Below are positions 32,625 to 40,777 of a stretch of DNA of 64,000 nt, piece by piece. Source of the stretch: Blastocatellia bacterium AA13 (GTDB taxonomy: Bacteria > Acidobacteriota > Blastocatellia > UBA7656). The notes below the pieces were generated by a model. The model was not told the DNA's origin and made no database searches. It saw only the letters and a list, made by a program, of their open reading frames with translations. Position 1 is the first letter of the stretch; each line of letters begins with the position of its first letter. Position numbers and translations under genes: made by a program. The stretch lies in assembly GCA_003222245.1 (NCBI GenBank), contig QHVH01000047.1:1-64000 (forward strand), written 5' to 3'.

Positions 32625-34487
32625 ACAGTAGCTCTCCAGGCTGTTCACGGCATCGCTCAACCGGCCGCGATTTTCATAGGCATAAGCCAGAGACTTATAG
32701 GTGTCAGGCAAACCGGGCGCGAGTTGGCGCGCCTGCTCCAGATACAACAAAGCGGCGTCTATGTTTCCCTGTTTCAGAAACGTGGCTCCAACGTGAAAAT
32801 TGATCATCGCGTTGCCGGGCTGCAAACGGTAGCCTCGCATCATGAATGAACGCGCCCGATCCAGGTTCTTCAGATCCGTGTCGTAGGCGTATGCCTTTCC
32901 GAGAGAATCCCAAAGCAGCGGATTCTGATCGTCAATTCTCAAGCCCTGTTCCGCCAGTGCGATGGCCCGATCCAGATGCGATCGCTCTTTGGTGATTTCG
33001 AAGACCTGCAGATGGGCGGCAGTGAGATTTGTGAGCGTGAACTTGTTATTCGGGCTGAGGTCGTTGCAAGCCTCCAGCTCCGGTACGACCTTCAACCATT
33101 GCTGTTGCTTCAGGTATTGAAAGCCCAGGATATAGTGAGGCATCATCTGGTCGTTCGCGACTTCGGCGCCATGACTGTAGAGCGTTTCGTCATCTTTCCA
33201 AACCGCGTTTTGGGACAGCGCTTTACCCCCGAGCACAACGCACAAAATAACCGTCGCAGCGGCCTGAACCGTTCCGCGACTGCCGAACTCAATCCACTCC
33301 TGATTCTTCAGGCTCATTAGAGCCATCGCAAGAAGAAGCGAAAAGCCGATAGCCGGTAGGTAGAGGTACCGCTCCTGGATGAGGAAGTTCGCGTCGAATG
33401 CGGCGAGATTCAAAACAGGAATAAGATTCGCTATGAACCACACCAGAGCAAATCGGCCGGGAACAGACTTCCACATCCCTCTTAAGAGCCAGCCAACCAG
33501 AATCAGAGCCGCCGCCGGAATGATGAATCTTGCACTCAGAGCAGTGGTCTGAATCGGCGTCGCGTGAAAGATGCTCAGGTTTACCGGCCAGACCAACAAA
33601 CCGAGGTACTTCCAAATCACGATGGGAATCGTAAGGACGACGTCAAGCAGCGTATGTTTGACGTATCGGCTGTCCTGAAACACAAAGCCGAGCGCATTAA
33701 AACGCATTGCGAAATAGAAGATCGCAACAAGCAAAAACATTCCTCCATACTGGACGACCGGCTTCAGGCGTTCGATGAATTTCTTTTCGCGATTCAAGAG
33801 GAAGAGCTCGTATCCGGCTATGAGCGGAAGCATACCCACACCTGGTTCTTTTTCGAACACCGCCAGCAGAAAAAGACCCAGCGAGTACAAGAGGTGCTTG
33901 CGCCTGCCGCCCTCTCTGAACAACACATAAAAGTAGAACGACGGAACCAGGCAGATCGCCAGCAGTGGATCCGTCAGCCCGCTAATCCACGCCACCGATT
34001 CGCTGCGCAATGGGTGAAGCGCAAACAGCAGAGCCGCCAATCCGGACAGAGCGACGTCGGCGGTCACTTTTTCCAACAACAGAAACACAAAATAAACCGC
34101 CAGCATGTGAAGAACGATATTCGCAAAGTGCCAGCCAAACGCCGAGTCCCTGAAGATGGCCCAGCCAACCATCAGGTAAACCGTAAAAACCGGACGATAA
34201 TACGGAGTCGTCGGCTTATCCTGCTCGCCCGGATCCTTATCTAACTGGGCGCGCCAGAACCACGCTTCGGTTACCATTGCCTTTGGTAGATTGGCGAAGC
34301 TCCGAATGAATTCGTTCTTCAGGATCTGGGTCGTGTCGTCGTAGGCGAACCCGTTGAACACGGTGTTGGAAAAAGCCAGAAAAGTTGAAGCGAGTATGAT
34401 TCGAACAACCCATTTTCTGGAGATGTTGAAACCAGCCGCCGGTCTAGCATCGGCGTCCTTTTTGGACCGAGTTTCTCGTTTGCTCAT
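32139..34487 (-). CDS. Polytopic membrane protein with TPR repeats (native 3' end lost)
   Basis: The protein begins with a basic cytoplasmic tail and about ten membrane segments over residues ~20-420 (for example VVRIILASTFLAFSNTVF and GLAALLFALHPLRSESVAW). It resembles the glycosyltransferase-C/TMTC-like mannosyltransferase proteins of bacteria, with a DD pair (YDDT) in the first loop. TPR repeats follow (~440-640: YILGFQYLKQQQWLKVVPEL and later units). Native sequence seems to end near 32556-32565 (HLETLR), after which the frame runs 400 bases antisense through the ETF-QO gene to 32139. That tail is not real protein sequence by homology. Both convergent genes appear to have lost their ends in one deletion. 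It may glycosylate exported proteins, but that is inference. Confidence 0.8.
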   Translation of the reverse strand: MSKRETRSKKDADARPAAGFNISRKWVVRIILASTFLAFSNTVFNGFAYDDTTQILKNEFIRSFANLPKAMVTEAWFWRAQLDKDPGEQDKPTTPYYRPVFTVYLMVGWAIFRDSAFGWHFANIVLHMLAVYFVFLLLEKVTADVALSGLAALLFALHPLRSESVAWISGLTDPLLAICLVPSFYFYVLFREGGRRKHLLYSLGLFLLAVFEKEPGVGMLPLIAGYELFLLNREKKFIERLKPVVQYGGMFLLVAIFYFAMRFNALGFVFQDSRYVKHTLLDVVLTIPIVIWKYLGLLVWPVNLSIFHATPIQTTALSARFIIPAAALILVGWLLRGMWKSVPGRFALVWFIANLIPVLNLAAFDANFLIQERYLYLPAIGFSLLLAMALMSLKNQEWIEFGSRGTVQAAATVILCVVLGGKALSQNAVWKDDETLYSHGAEVANDQMMPHYILGFQYLKQQQWLKVVPELEACNDLSPNNKFTLTNLTAAHLQVFEITKERSHLDRAIALAEQGLRIDDQNPLLWDSLGKAYAYDTDLKNLDRARSFMMRGYRLQPGNAMINFHVGATFLKQGNIDAALLYLEQARQLAPGLPDTYKSLAYAYENRGRLSDAVNSLESYCLMQPNALDIEHEKTHLETLRAVSNHLIHVGRTEILAGIAVLDRAAIHADIQIHYLQVTGLILIVLGAGVIHVGQFINRQLVVVLEIRIAAVAVLYSKLRKLPHMIMSGLDREPPWQRSSRHRRDSRHNHPEISAVVERLMEVSRLVQLLADQALFDASLKN

Positions 34488-34562
34488 CAGGCCAGGCTCA
34501 GAGCAGGTCTACTGCTTTCCGCGAGTCGATACCGCACCTTTTGGGATTTGAGAGTTTCGTAT

Positions 34563-34591
34563 CATATATCGGGCGTTCCAGCGTGTGTCAA
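34563..34591 (-). promoter_or_regulatory. Promoter of the membrane-TPR gene with a duplicated -35 region
   Basis: TTGACA (34591-34586), a 17-base spacer and TATATG (34568-34563) on the minus strand. The -35 hexamer lies in a 16-base unit repeated in tandem, so a second TTGACA stands 16 bases further upstream (34607-34602). Confidence 0.55.
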
Positions 34592-34615
34592 CCTTATCCT
34601 GTGTCAACCTTATCC
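34584..34615. repeat. Exact 16-base tandem duplication
   Basis: The unit tgtgtcaaccttatcc occurs twice without mismatch (34584-34599 and 34600-34615). Each unit carries TGTCAA, which is TTGACA on the minus strand. Confidence 0.9.
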
Positions 34616-34644
34616 TTGACACGGCCTCGCGCCTAAATTAGGCT
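34616..34644 (+). promoter_or_regulatory. Promoter of the SH3 lipoprotein gene, with palindrome
   Basis: TTGACA (34616-34621), a 17-base spacer and TAGGCT (34639-34644). The 13-base palindrome GCCTAAATTAGGC (34631-34643) overlaps the spacer and the -10 element, a good place for a repressor, although no regulator can be named. It abuts the tandem duplication of the divergent promoter. Confidence 0.5.
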
Positions 34645-34661
34645 TTCCGCGACTTCAAGTC

Positions 34662-35747
34662 ATGCCTGAGCACTTTAATCCTAACAAGCGTTCTCTGAGT
34701 TTCAACTCCTCGAGAATTCTCTTCTGTGTTGGTCTGGCCGTACTGCAATCCGGCTGCGCGATATTCGGCGGAGAAACAAAGATCGGCGACGGGGTTGTGA
34801 TCGCCAATAAGTTGATCGTCAGGTCGTCGACCGCGGCGGTTGCCCTTCCGCGCGCCGAGGTGAAACGAGGAGACCGGCTCGAGATTCTGGATCATTCTGA
34901 AGTCAAGACTCCCACCCGCGTCGAAGAATGGTATAAGGTGCGGACCAAGGCTCCAAACCCGGTCATCGGGTGGGTCGAATCCCATTCCGTCATAAATCAG
35001 GCAGTAGTCGACAAGATTTCCGATCTATTCGAAAAGTCCAAGGACGTCATTTCTCAAGGCAGGGGCCGTCTCAAGGTTCAAACGAGGCTGCGAATCGATC
35101 CCGGCAGCGATCTCGTCACTATGCTCAGCCGGGGCACGATGGTCGACATAGTAGGCAAGGCGCGCACGACAATAAAATCCGAACGACAGCAAACCTCTGA
35201 AGATTCGGATGAGGCAGTGGAAGAGCCGGAGACGCGCACGGTTCTCTGGTATCAGATTCGAATTCCCGATGCGGAAGTTATCCGCGCGGGCTGGGTAGGC
35301 GCCCAGCAGGTCGATCTCGATGTCCCCGAAGAGATAATGCACCTGGAAGGCGATGGCCGCAGATTCACGGGCTGGGTAGTGCTGGATCAAACCAGGGCCA
35401 AGAACGGCGAGATGAAGAACAACTACATTGGCCTGATGAAAAGCCTGAGCACGGAAGGACCGATCGATTTTACGCGCATCTGGGTTCTGAATTATTCAAA
35501 GGAGGACGGCCGCTATGGCGGGCCGTATATCGAAGACGGCCTTCACGGCATCTTGCCGGTTACGCTGACTACCGCTTCGGGCAGGAAGGGCTTCACTATT
35601 CGGGAACTGGATGAACACGGCAAGACCGTCCCTATCGAGTATCAGACGATCAGAGAGAACAATCGCCTCGTGGTGAAACGCTTGAGCCCCAAGATTTATT
35701 ACAACCGCCGAGCATCATCCAGACAAGCTCCTCATAAGAGGAAATAA
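34662..35747 (+). CDS. SH3-domain lipoprotein
   Basis: A 361-residue exported protein with a lipobox LQSGC (Cys ~30), so it is probably anchored in a membrane by lipid after signal peptidase II cleavage. Two bacterial SH3-like segments follow: ~45-110 (VIANKLIVRSSTAAVALPRAE, GDRLEILDH, WYKVRTKAPNPVIGWVE) and ~130-235 (RLKVQTRLRIDP, WYQIR, RAGWVGAQQVDLDV). The C-terminal ~120 residues are a separate beta-rich part (FTRIWVLNYSKEDGRYGG). Such SH3b domains commonly bind peptidoglycan or peptides. Whether this one does is not known. The last residues are basic (QAPHKRK). Confidence 0.87.
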   Translation: MPEHFNPNKRSLSFNSSRILFCVGLAVLQSGCAIFGGETKIGDGVVIANKLIVRSSTAAVALPRAEVKRGDRLEILDHSEVKTPTRVEEWYKVRTKAPNPVIGWVESHSVINQAVVDKISDLFEKSKDVISQGRGRLKVQTRLRIDPGSDLVTMLSRGTMVDIVGKARTTIKSERQQTSEDSDEAVEEPETRTVLWYQIRIPDAEVIRAGWVGAQQVDLDVPEEIMHLEGDGRRFTGWVVLDQTRAKNGEMKNNYIGLMKSLSTEGPIDFTRIWVLNYSKEDGRYGGPYIEDGLHGILPVTLTTASGRKGFTIRELDEHGKTVPIEYQTIRENNRLVVKRLSPKIYYNRRASSRQAPHKRK

Positions 35748-35780
35748 TAGACCGCTTTCCTAACCTCCATCAATGAGACC

Positions 35781-35815
35781 TAACAGGCAACGTCGGAGCC
35801 TGCCGATGCCTGTTA
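35781..35815. repeat. Inverted repeat with nine-base arms, possible terminator
   Basis: TAACAGGCA (35781-35789) pairs perfectly with TGCCTGTTA (35807-35815), and TCGG/CCGA inside could extend the stem. It lies 34 bases after the lipoprotein stop. No U-run follows, so it is at best a weak intrinsic terminator or an mRNA-end stabiliser. Confidence 0.6.
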
Positions 35816-35841
35816 ATTCCGTCCAGATCAATATTTTGCGC

Positions 35842-35883
35842 ATCGCGGTCGAAGCGTACCTATCTTTCAATCGAGACCGCGAT
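35842..35883. repeat. Second inverted repeat, nine-base arms with a long loop
   Basis: ATCGCGGTC (35842-35850) pairs with GACCGCGAT (35875-35883) around a 24-base loop. It stands just upstream of the promoter at 35901, so it could be a regulator site or part of a transcript end. Confidence 0.5.
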
Positions 35884-35900
35884 CATAACCAGAGGTGTGA

Positions 35901-35930
35901 TTGACATTCCACAAATGAGAGTAGTATCTT
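35901..35930 (+). promoter_or_regulatory. Promoter of the small-membrane-protein pair, apparently leaderless
   Basis: TTGACA (35901-35906), an 18-base spacer and TATCTT (35925-35930). The predicted transcription start (35936-35938) coincides with the GTG start codon at 35938. Confidence 0.55.
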
Positions 35931-35937
35931 TGCGCCC

Positions 35938-36255
35938 GTGTCGCGCGCCACGCAAAAGCAGAAAGAGTCGATCAAGTCTCGCTCTGCGCTTACCAAGCTT
36001 CTAGACAATCGTGCTCTTGCGAAATTGAGTCTGATATTTTTTGAGATCTGCAGTCATACGCTCGCAATGGTGCTTTCCCTATTATCAATATGGTTGATAC
36101 ATTCGGTGCTGGTTCGTCTACTCGGAGCCGACGTAAAATTCTTTGATACAATTCCAATACGCTGGTTAACGGACGTGGGCGATATCGTCATAATCAGCAA
36201 GTTCCTTTTTGAAATAGTCAAAGGCTTCAAAAGACCGGAGGTTGAGAGTGCGTAA
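35938..36255 (+). CDS. Small membrane protein, first of a pair
   Basis: A 105-residue protein starting with GTG and a basic head (SRATQKQKESIKSR). Two hydrophobic segments follow (~30-60, LSLIFFEICSHTLAMVLSLLS, and ~78-92, DVGDIVIISKFLFEIV). No Shine-Dalgarno sequence precedes the start, in line with a leaderless mRNA. I do not recognise a family. The second gene's start overlaps its end, so the two are probably co-translated and may work together. Confidence 0.6.
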   Translation: MSRATQKQKESIKSRSALTKLLDNRALAKLSLIFFEICSHTLAMVLSLLSIWLIHSVLVRLLGADVKFFDTIPIRWLTDVGDIVIISKFLFEIVKGFKRPEVESA

Positions 36256-36493
36256 TTTTCTTCGGCTGTATTCCTTATATTTGAGAACTGCCTTATTAAC
36301 CACGCTTGCTGCGATGATCGTAATTTTTATCTACCAGACCTCGCGATCTTACGCCACAGAGCAACAATTGAGGAGCTTCTGGGCCATATTTACTATATTG
36401 TTCTCCATAACCGGAATACTTTTTACCTTCCTTATCCCGCTGTCCCTTAGCGATCGAATCCGAAAAAAGCTTCTCAAAGTCTTTAACCCTTAA
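36248..36493 (+). CDS. Small membrane protein, second of a pair
   Basis: An 81-residue protein with two hydrophobic helices (TLAAMIVIFIY and FWAIFTILFSITGILFTFL) separated by a short polar loop, and a basic C-terminal tail (DRIRKKLLK). The start is GTG 36248, chosen because GGAGG lies just upstream; it overlaps the preceding stop by eight bases. The gene ends four bases into the convergent Fic-like gene. No family is recognised. Confidence 0.6.
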   Translation: MRNFLRLYSLYLRTALLTTLAAMIVIFIYQTSRSYATEQQLRSFWAIFTILFSITGILFTFLIPLSLSDRIRKKLLKVFNP

Positions 36494-37149
36494 CGCTCCA
36501 TATCTCGAATCAAACTGGTCAGTAGCAAAATCATTGCGCTTGCCATTAGCTCGACCATAGGCCGTGTATTCATCCGCGCGGCCTCACTAAAAGCAGCGCG
36601 TTGCGCCGCCTCCATGCTCGACGGAATTATTATTGGCGGGAACCCGGCTCGCATCGTAAACACGCTTGCCGCGAGCAAGGACGTGACCTGATTGAAGCGT
36701 TCGAAGGCCTGAATTTCGCACAGTCTGAGATATACCGTAGCGGCCTGTTCCAGCGCGTGCAGTTCATTAAATGAATCTGCTTCGAACCAGTCACAAGCAA
36801 GTCTCGATGCAATTTCAGCTCTCGAGTTGTTCCACTGAGTCTCATTGCCGCTGATAAGAGCATTGATTTGAAGGAGCAGGTCGGGCGTTAACTTTTGTCG
36901 TTCGTCAGCCCGTCGCCTTGCCTCGCGCAAGGCGTCAACAAGGCCGGCGTCTTCCTTACTATCAATTCCAATCTGAGTACCCGCGGCATCCACAAACTCC
37001 CGCTCGATCCAGCCCCTAGCCTCCGCCACGCCCTTTCTCTGGAGTAATATTTCAAGCTCGGCCTTTTTTGCCTCGGCAAGATTTATCCATTCCCTGATGG
37101 GCCGCGCAAATCCGGAGCTTTCGGCGATTGGCAACGTACGAGGACGCAT
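36490..37149 (-). CDS. Fic-like fold protein lacking the catalytic motif
   Basis: A 219-residue, mostly helical, soluble protein. Near residues 145-180 it reads EIQAFERFNQVTSLLAASVF followed by TMRAGFPPIII. Aligned with the Fic/Doc core, HPFxDGNGR is replaced by QAFxRFNQV, while the hydrophobic helix and GxPP strand fit well. The His needed for AMP transfer and the phosphate-binding glycines are missing, so it would be a non-catalytic relative if the alignment is right. Upstream are long helices (~25-110). The ATG at 37149 is almost at the predicted transcription start. The role is unknown. It may bind nucleotides or a partner, or simply be unrelated. Confidence 0.7.
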   Translation of the reverse strand: MRPRTLPIAESSGFARPIREWINLAEAKKAELEILLQRKGVAEARGWIEREFVDAAGTQIGIDSKEDAGLVDALREARRRADERQKLTPDLLLQINALISGNETQWNNSRAEIASRLACDWFEADSFNELHALEQAATVYLRLCEIQAFERFNQVTSLLAASVFTMRAGFPPIIIPSSMEAAQRAAFSEAARMNTRPMVELMASAMILLLTSLIRDMER

Positions 37150-37157
37150 TTCATTCG

Positions 37158-37187
37158 ACTATAATCATCGGGATTCCGAACGGTCAA
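37158..37187 (-). promoter_or_regulatory. Promoter of the Fic-like gene, nearly leaderless
   Basis: TTGACC (37187-37182), an 18-base spacer and TATAGT (37163-37158) on the minus strand. The ATG begins eight bases after the -10 element, so the mRNA leader would be at most a few bases. Confidence 0.6.
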
Positions 37188-37211
37188 TGGACGACCCCTG
37201 TCGGTTGGGTT

Positions 37212-38738
37212 TCACGGGTTCAGACTGGCAAGCGCCGCCGCACGCATCACCTCGATTGGAGCGTTTCGTCCGGTCCAAAGCTCGAATTGCAACACAGCCT
37301 GACCGATTAGCATATCCAGACCGCTTATCGTATAGCATCCTTGCGAAGCCGCATCTTCAAGGAACTTCGTTGACAGCGGATTGTAGACGAGATCGTAGGC
37401 AATCTCGCATCCGTGCATCGAGCCTAATGGCGCCGGGCTCTCGCCTTCGCTGTGTCCTCGCATCCCAATAGGAGTCGAGTTGATGACAATCTCCGAGTGT
37501 GAATCCGGAAAGCTCCCGATCGGCTCAATGTTTACCTCAGACGCGGCAAAGACGTCGGACGCTTTCTTCTCATCGCGAACAAACAGCGTGACTATAGCTC
37601 CGCGCGCCTTCAAGGCATGAACAACCGAGCGAGCGGCTCCGCCCGCTCCCAACACAGCGCATCGTTTGCCCAGGAGAGAGGCGACTTTCAACAACGGAGC
37701 GATGAACCCTTCCGCGTCTGTGTTGTGACCTTCGAGCCTGCCTTCCTTCACAACGATCGTGTTCACTGCACCGATAGCCAAAGCCGCCGGATCAATAACA
37801 TCCAGGTATGGGATAATCGCGCTCTTGTGAGGCAGGGTTACGCTGAACCCTCCAGCATTCCAGTGCATTTCTCGCGAGGAAGGGCTGACGAACTTTGCGA
37901 TGAATTCACCGAGATCTCGGACCTGAAGCGGAAGATATACGTAGTCCATCCCTAATTCGTTGAATGCCGCGTTGTGAATCGCCGGAGATACCGAGTGCAT
38001 CACCGGGCTGCCGATAATTCCGGTGATAATAGTATTCCTGGAGACTCGATTAATTCGATAAACCTCCCGCAGTTCTTCGCAGGTGAGTTGGCCTGGGGCC
38101 GATTCCCTTCCCCGCGCAAGCGAGCCGTAGGTCAAATAGGAGCCGCGGCTCGGCCCCAGTATTCGCGTTGCAACGCCCGCTTCGCCCATTACCATCGCAA
38201 TCACGGGCCTATTCGTGTGATGAGCACGATCCAGGAGTCTAAACATCGCCAGTGAATCGGAAGAGTCGCTCGCCATAGTGACTATCTTATGAATGGCTGC
38301 CGGAAGAGCGGCGACGATCTCCCAAACCGCTTCCAAATCCGGAGGAGTCTCGGCGAAGTTATGATACGAGACGATCAGCCGCGATTGATCGGGTTCCATT
38401 GATGCAGCGGTGTGGTAGTGAGCGGCCTCCACATCGCAAAAGACCGAATACCTCTTGGCCCCATCAATCAACAACCGCAGCCTGATCTTATCTTCGATCG
38501 CCTGTCGGCCTCCCTCATCAAGGGCTCTACACGTAATGATCGTCGGAAGCGGAGGATCCTCAATCAACGGCCGTAGACTTTCGACTCTGGTGAAATCGAG
38601 ATCGCGAAGATAGTCGAGCCTCAGCTCGATCATATCGGCGCAGGCGGCAGCTCTTTGCATTGCTGCTCGCGCCCCTTCAACCGTCGATTCGGTTATCGCC
38701 GCGCAGACTCTTACTGTAGGTTGTGCAATTGAATTCAT
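37212..38738 (-). CDS. aroDE: Fused 3-dehydroquinate dehydratase (type I) and shikimate dehydrogenase
   Basis: A 508-residue bifunctional enzyme catalysing steps 3 and 4 of the shikimate pathway. Residues ~10-230 are the type I dehydratase barrel: MIELRLDYLRD, IITCRALDEGG, the His of LIVSYHNF and the Schiff-base Lys in IHKIVTMA. Residues ~240-508 are shikimate dehydrogenase: GSPVMHSVSPAIHNAAF, FSVTLPHKSAI with the catalytic Lys, NTIVV, the NADP site VLGAGGAARSVVHAL and the NTDAEGF block. Fusion of the two is common in plants and present in some bacteria. The open frame runs to 38963; ATG 38738 (MNSIAQPTVRV) is chosen since the earlier part overlaps cysK. It lies 22 bases after cysK. Confidence 0.95.
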   Translation of the reverse strand: MNSIAQPTVRVCAAITESTVEGARAAMQRAAACADMIELRLDYLRDLDFTRVESLRPLIEDPPLPTIITCRALDEGGRQAIEDKIRLRLLIDGAKRYSVFCDVEAAHYHTAASMEPDQSRLIVSYHNFAETPPDLEAVWEIVAALPAAIHKIVTMASDSSDSLAMFRLLDRAHHTNRPVIAMVMGEAGVATRILGPSRGSYLTYGSLARGRESAPGQLTCEELREVYRINRVSRNTIITGIIGSPVMHSVSPAIHNAAFNELGMDYVYLPLQVRDLGEFIAKFVSPSSREMHWNAGGFSVTLPHKSAIIPYLDVIDPAALAIGAVNTIVVKEGRLEGHNTDAEGFIAPLLKVASLLGKRCAVLGAGGAARSVVHALKARGAIVTLFVRDEKKASDVFAASEVNIEPIGSFPDSHSEIVINSTPIGMRGHSEGESPAPLGSMHGCEIAYDLVYNPLSTKFLEDAASQGCYTISGLDMLIGQAVLQFELWTGRNAPIEVMRAAALASLNP

Positions 38739-38760
38739 GCAGGCGTCGATACGGCGGGAG

Positions 38761-39714
38761 TTACTGCTGCTTTTCTTCGTCGAAAGCGAAAAGGTCCGTT
38801 GTAAGGTACCGCTCACCGAGGTCGGGCAGAACGGCGACCACTCGCTTGTTAACACCAAGCTCTTCCGCGATCTTGAGCGCAGCCCAGCAGATCGCGCCCG
38901 ACGATATACCGCAGAGAATTCCCTCTTCGCGAGCGAGCCTCCTTGCGATCCTCTTGGAATCATCGTACTCGGCGGGAATTATGCGGTCTATGATTTCGGT
39001 GTTCAGCACGCGAGGTACAAAACCGGCGCCGATGCCTTGAATGGGATGAGGTCCGGGCGGCCCTCCCGAAAGCACGGCCGACTCCTTCGGCTCCACCGCT
39101 ACGATCAGCACATCCCTGAGCCTCTCCTTGAGCACTTCGCCAACGCCGGTTATCGTGCCGCCGGTGCCGACCCCGGCAACGAACGCGTCAAGCTTCGCCG
39201 CGGTATCTTCGAGAATTTCTTCAGCCGTAGTCGCGCGGTGCATCGCTGGATTGGCAGGATTGTTGAATTGCTGAGGTATGAAGCCATCCGGTGTTTCGCG
39301 CAAAAGTTGTTCCGCCTTCTCAATGGCCCCTCTCATACCCAGCGCATTCGGCGTCAATATTATTTCGGCTCCGAGAGCGCGAAGCACGCGAGTTCGTTCG
39401 GCGGTCATCGAATCCGGCATCGTAAGCACCAGCCGGTATCCCTTCGCCGCCGACGCCATCGCCAATCCGATCCCGGTGTTTCCTGAAGTCGGCTCGATTA
39501 TCGTGGTCTTGCCCGGTGAGATCCGTCCGTCTCGTTCCGCGGCCGCAATCATCGCGAATCCGACTCGATCCTTGACGCTTCGCATGGGGTTGAAGGATTC
39601 GAGTTTTACCAGCACCTCGGCTGAGTTTTGCGAAGGAAGGCGGTTGAGCCGTACCAACGGCGTATGTCCAATCGCCTCGAGTATGTTGCCGCAGATCGAT
39701 GGCCGGGCCGGCAT
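38761..39714 (-). CDS. cysK: Cysteine synthase (O-acetylserine sulfhydrylase)
   Basis: A 317-residue PLP enzyme that makes L-cysteine from O-acetylserine and sulfide. K48 in SVKDR carries [15 protein letters not shown] binds substrate, and GTGGTITG holds the cofactor phosphate. The C-terminal part has [15 protein letters not shown]. The start at ATG 39714 has AGGAG eight bases upstream. With aroDE downstream it forms a two-gene biosynthetic operon. The family includes O-phosphoserine and cystathionine synthases, but the sequence fits cysteine synthase best. Confidence 0.95.
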   Translation of the reverse strand: MPARPSICGNILEAIGHTPLVRLNRLPSQNSAEVLVKLESFNPMRSVKDRVGFAMIAAAERDGRISPGKTTIIEPTSGNTGIGLAMASAAKGYRLVLTMPDSMTAERTRVLRALGAEIILTPNALGMRGAIEKAEQLLRETPDGFIPQQFNNPANPAMHRATTAEEILEDTAAKLDAFVAGVGTGGTITGVGEVLKERLRDVLIVAVEPKESAVLSGGPPGPHPIQGIGAGFVPRVLNTEIIDRIIPAEYDDSKRIARRLAREEGILCGISSGAICWAALKIAEELGVNKRVVAVLPDLGERYLTTDLFAFDEEKQQ

Positions 39715-39833
39715 TAGATTGACTCCTAATGATGGTAGATTGGAGATGCGGCCGGTGCGAATGACCGGCGATCCCGCTGCTGCTTCAGGCGCTATAGCTT
39801 AACACACAGCTTAAGGCGTCAGAAAAGAAATGA

Positions 39834-39912
39834 CCCGGCTTCGGTAGCCGGGCGCAGTCCCTGGTGTCTTGTTGCGCAGGGATGGCGGCTCGCGTGAGAC
39901 GCCATCCCTGCG
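39834..39912 (-). terminator. Paired hairpins after the exported-protein gene
   Basis: On the minus strand, a perfect 13-base-pair stem (39912-39900 with 39887-39875; CGCAGGGATGGCG and its complement) with a 12-base loop is followed by a seven-base-pair stem (CCCGGCT/AGCCGGG, 39852-39834) and then a U-rich run (TCATTTCTTTTCT). The second hairpin looks like an intrinsic terminator for the gene at 39975-40448. The first may be an additional mRNA-end structure. Confidence 0.65.
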
Positions 39913-39974
39913 GATCCGAGACTTTTCCAGCCGGAATTCTCCTTTGCAGTCAAACCCGGAAAACTCTTTATGGT

Positions 39975-40448
39975 TTACGGCGGACAACTGCAGACGTTGC
40001 CGAAAGAGGTAGTGTCGTAAATCCGAAGTACTTGCCAGGAACCGCCTGGAACCGGTTGGAAGGTGATTGTTGCCGTGCCTGTGCGTTGGCCCGTGTTGAA
40101 CCCGGCCGAAACGCTCCGATCCGGCTTACGATCGCTCAGAAGTATGATCGAGTTCTGGACCGATACAATGCCGGTACCGCTCAATGTGAAGCCCAGGCAG
40201 TCCGAAAACGTGTAGGCTCCGCTGGTGTTGTCAAAAGTGAGCACCTTGCCCGACGTGTTGTCACGCAGGCAGCTTGTTCCGGGAATGGGCGCAACCATAC
40301 TCCCTGCGGTCGCCATCTCCAGAGGTTGATCAACGGAACTTGCCTTCGCTTGCAATGCCGAGGCAAGCATCACGAGCACGAATATGCCAAGCGCGATCTC
40401 TATGCTGATTCCGGTAAACTGCTTCATGCGATAGACGAAGCTTTTCAT
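39975..40448 (-). CDS. Small exported hypothetical protein
   Basis: A 157-residue protein. A basic start (MKSFVYRMKQFTG) and a hydrophobic helix (ISIEIALGIFVLVMLASAL) form a signal peptide or anchor. The mature part is beta-rich with four conserved-looking Cys (SCLRD, SDCLGF, VCSCPP), repeated Gly/Thr/Ser turns and FNTGQRTGTATITF. I have seen this pattern in acidobacterial secreted proteins but know no function. A terminator pair follows, so it is monocistronic. Confidence 0.75.
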   Translation of the reverse strand: MKSFVYRMKQFTGISIEIALGIFVLVMLASALQAKASSVDQPLEMATAGSMVAPIPGTSCLRDNTSGKVLTFDNTSGAYTFSDCLGFTLSGTGIVSVQNSIILLSDRKPDRSVSAGFNTGQRTGTATITFQPVPGGSWQVLRIYDTTSFGNVCSCPP

Positions 40449-40777
40449 TCAGTTCTCCTCCTGACCCGCATTTCCTTGGGCCGATTGTCAAAACCACTGA
40501 CTAAAAAAGGGGAGATGGTTGGTGCACGAGACCTCAATTGCAGAGGTCCAAGAAATCGCAGGAGGGCGCGCAATCCGCGCTCGTCGTGGGAGCAATTCCG
40601 TATACTTCACTACTAACTGAGAACTTCGCGTCGTATCGTATAGGCTCGTATCGACCGCGTCAAGCACGAAGTTAATTCATCAGGTTATTGAAGAACTATC
40701 ATCATCTCCTTGCATTAAGAACGGCGTTGAAATAGGCTCTGGCAGTCGCTGGTCCCGGTTAACCTCGGTGCAAAACG
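40449..40777. other. Intergenic region between divergent genes
   Basis: No gene is seen. The right part holds the permease promoter (40710-40738). The left part should hold the promoter of the exported-protein gene at 39975-40448, but no hexamer pair stands out there. No repeat or strong hairpin was noticed. Confidence 0.45.
40710..40738 (+). promoter_or_regulatory. Promoter of the amino-acid permease gene
   Basis: TTGCAT (40710-40715), a 17-base spacer and TAGGCT (40733-40738), 40 bases before the ATG. The TAGGCT -10 recurs at 30979 and 34639. Confidence 0.5.

Noticed and set aside
33564-34244. A 226-codon plus-strand frame antisense to the membrane-TPR gene
   Set aside because: Rich in Gln/Arg/His as expected for the reverse of a membrane protein; not protein-like.
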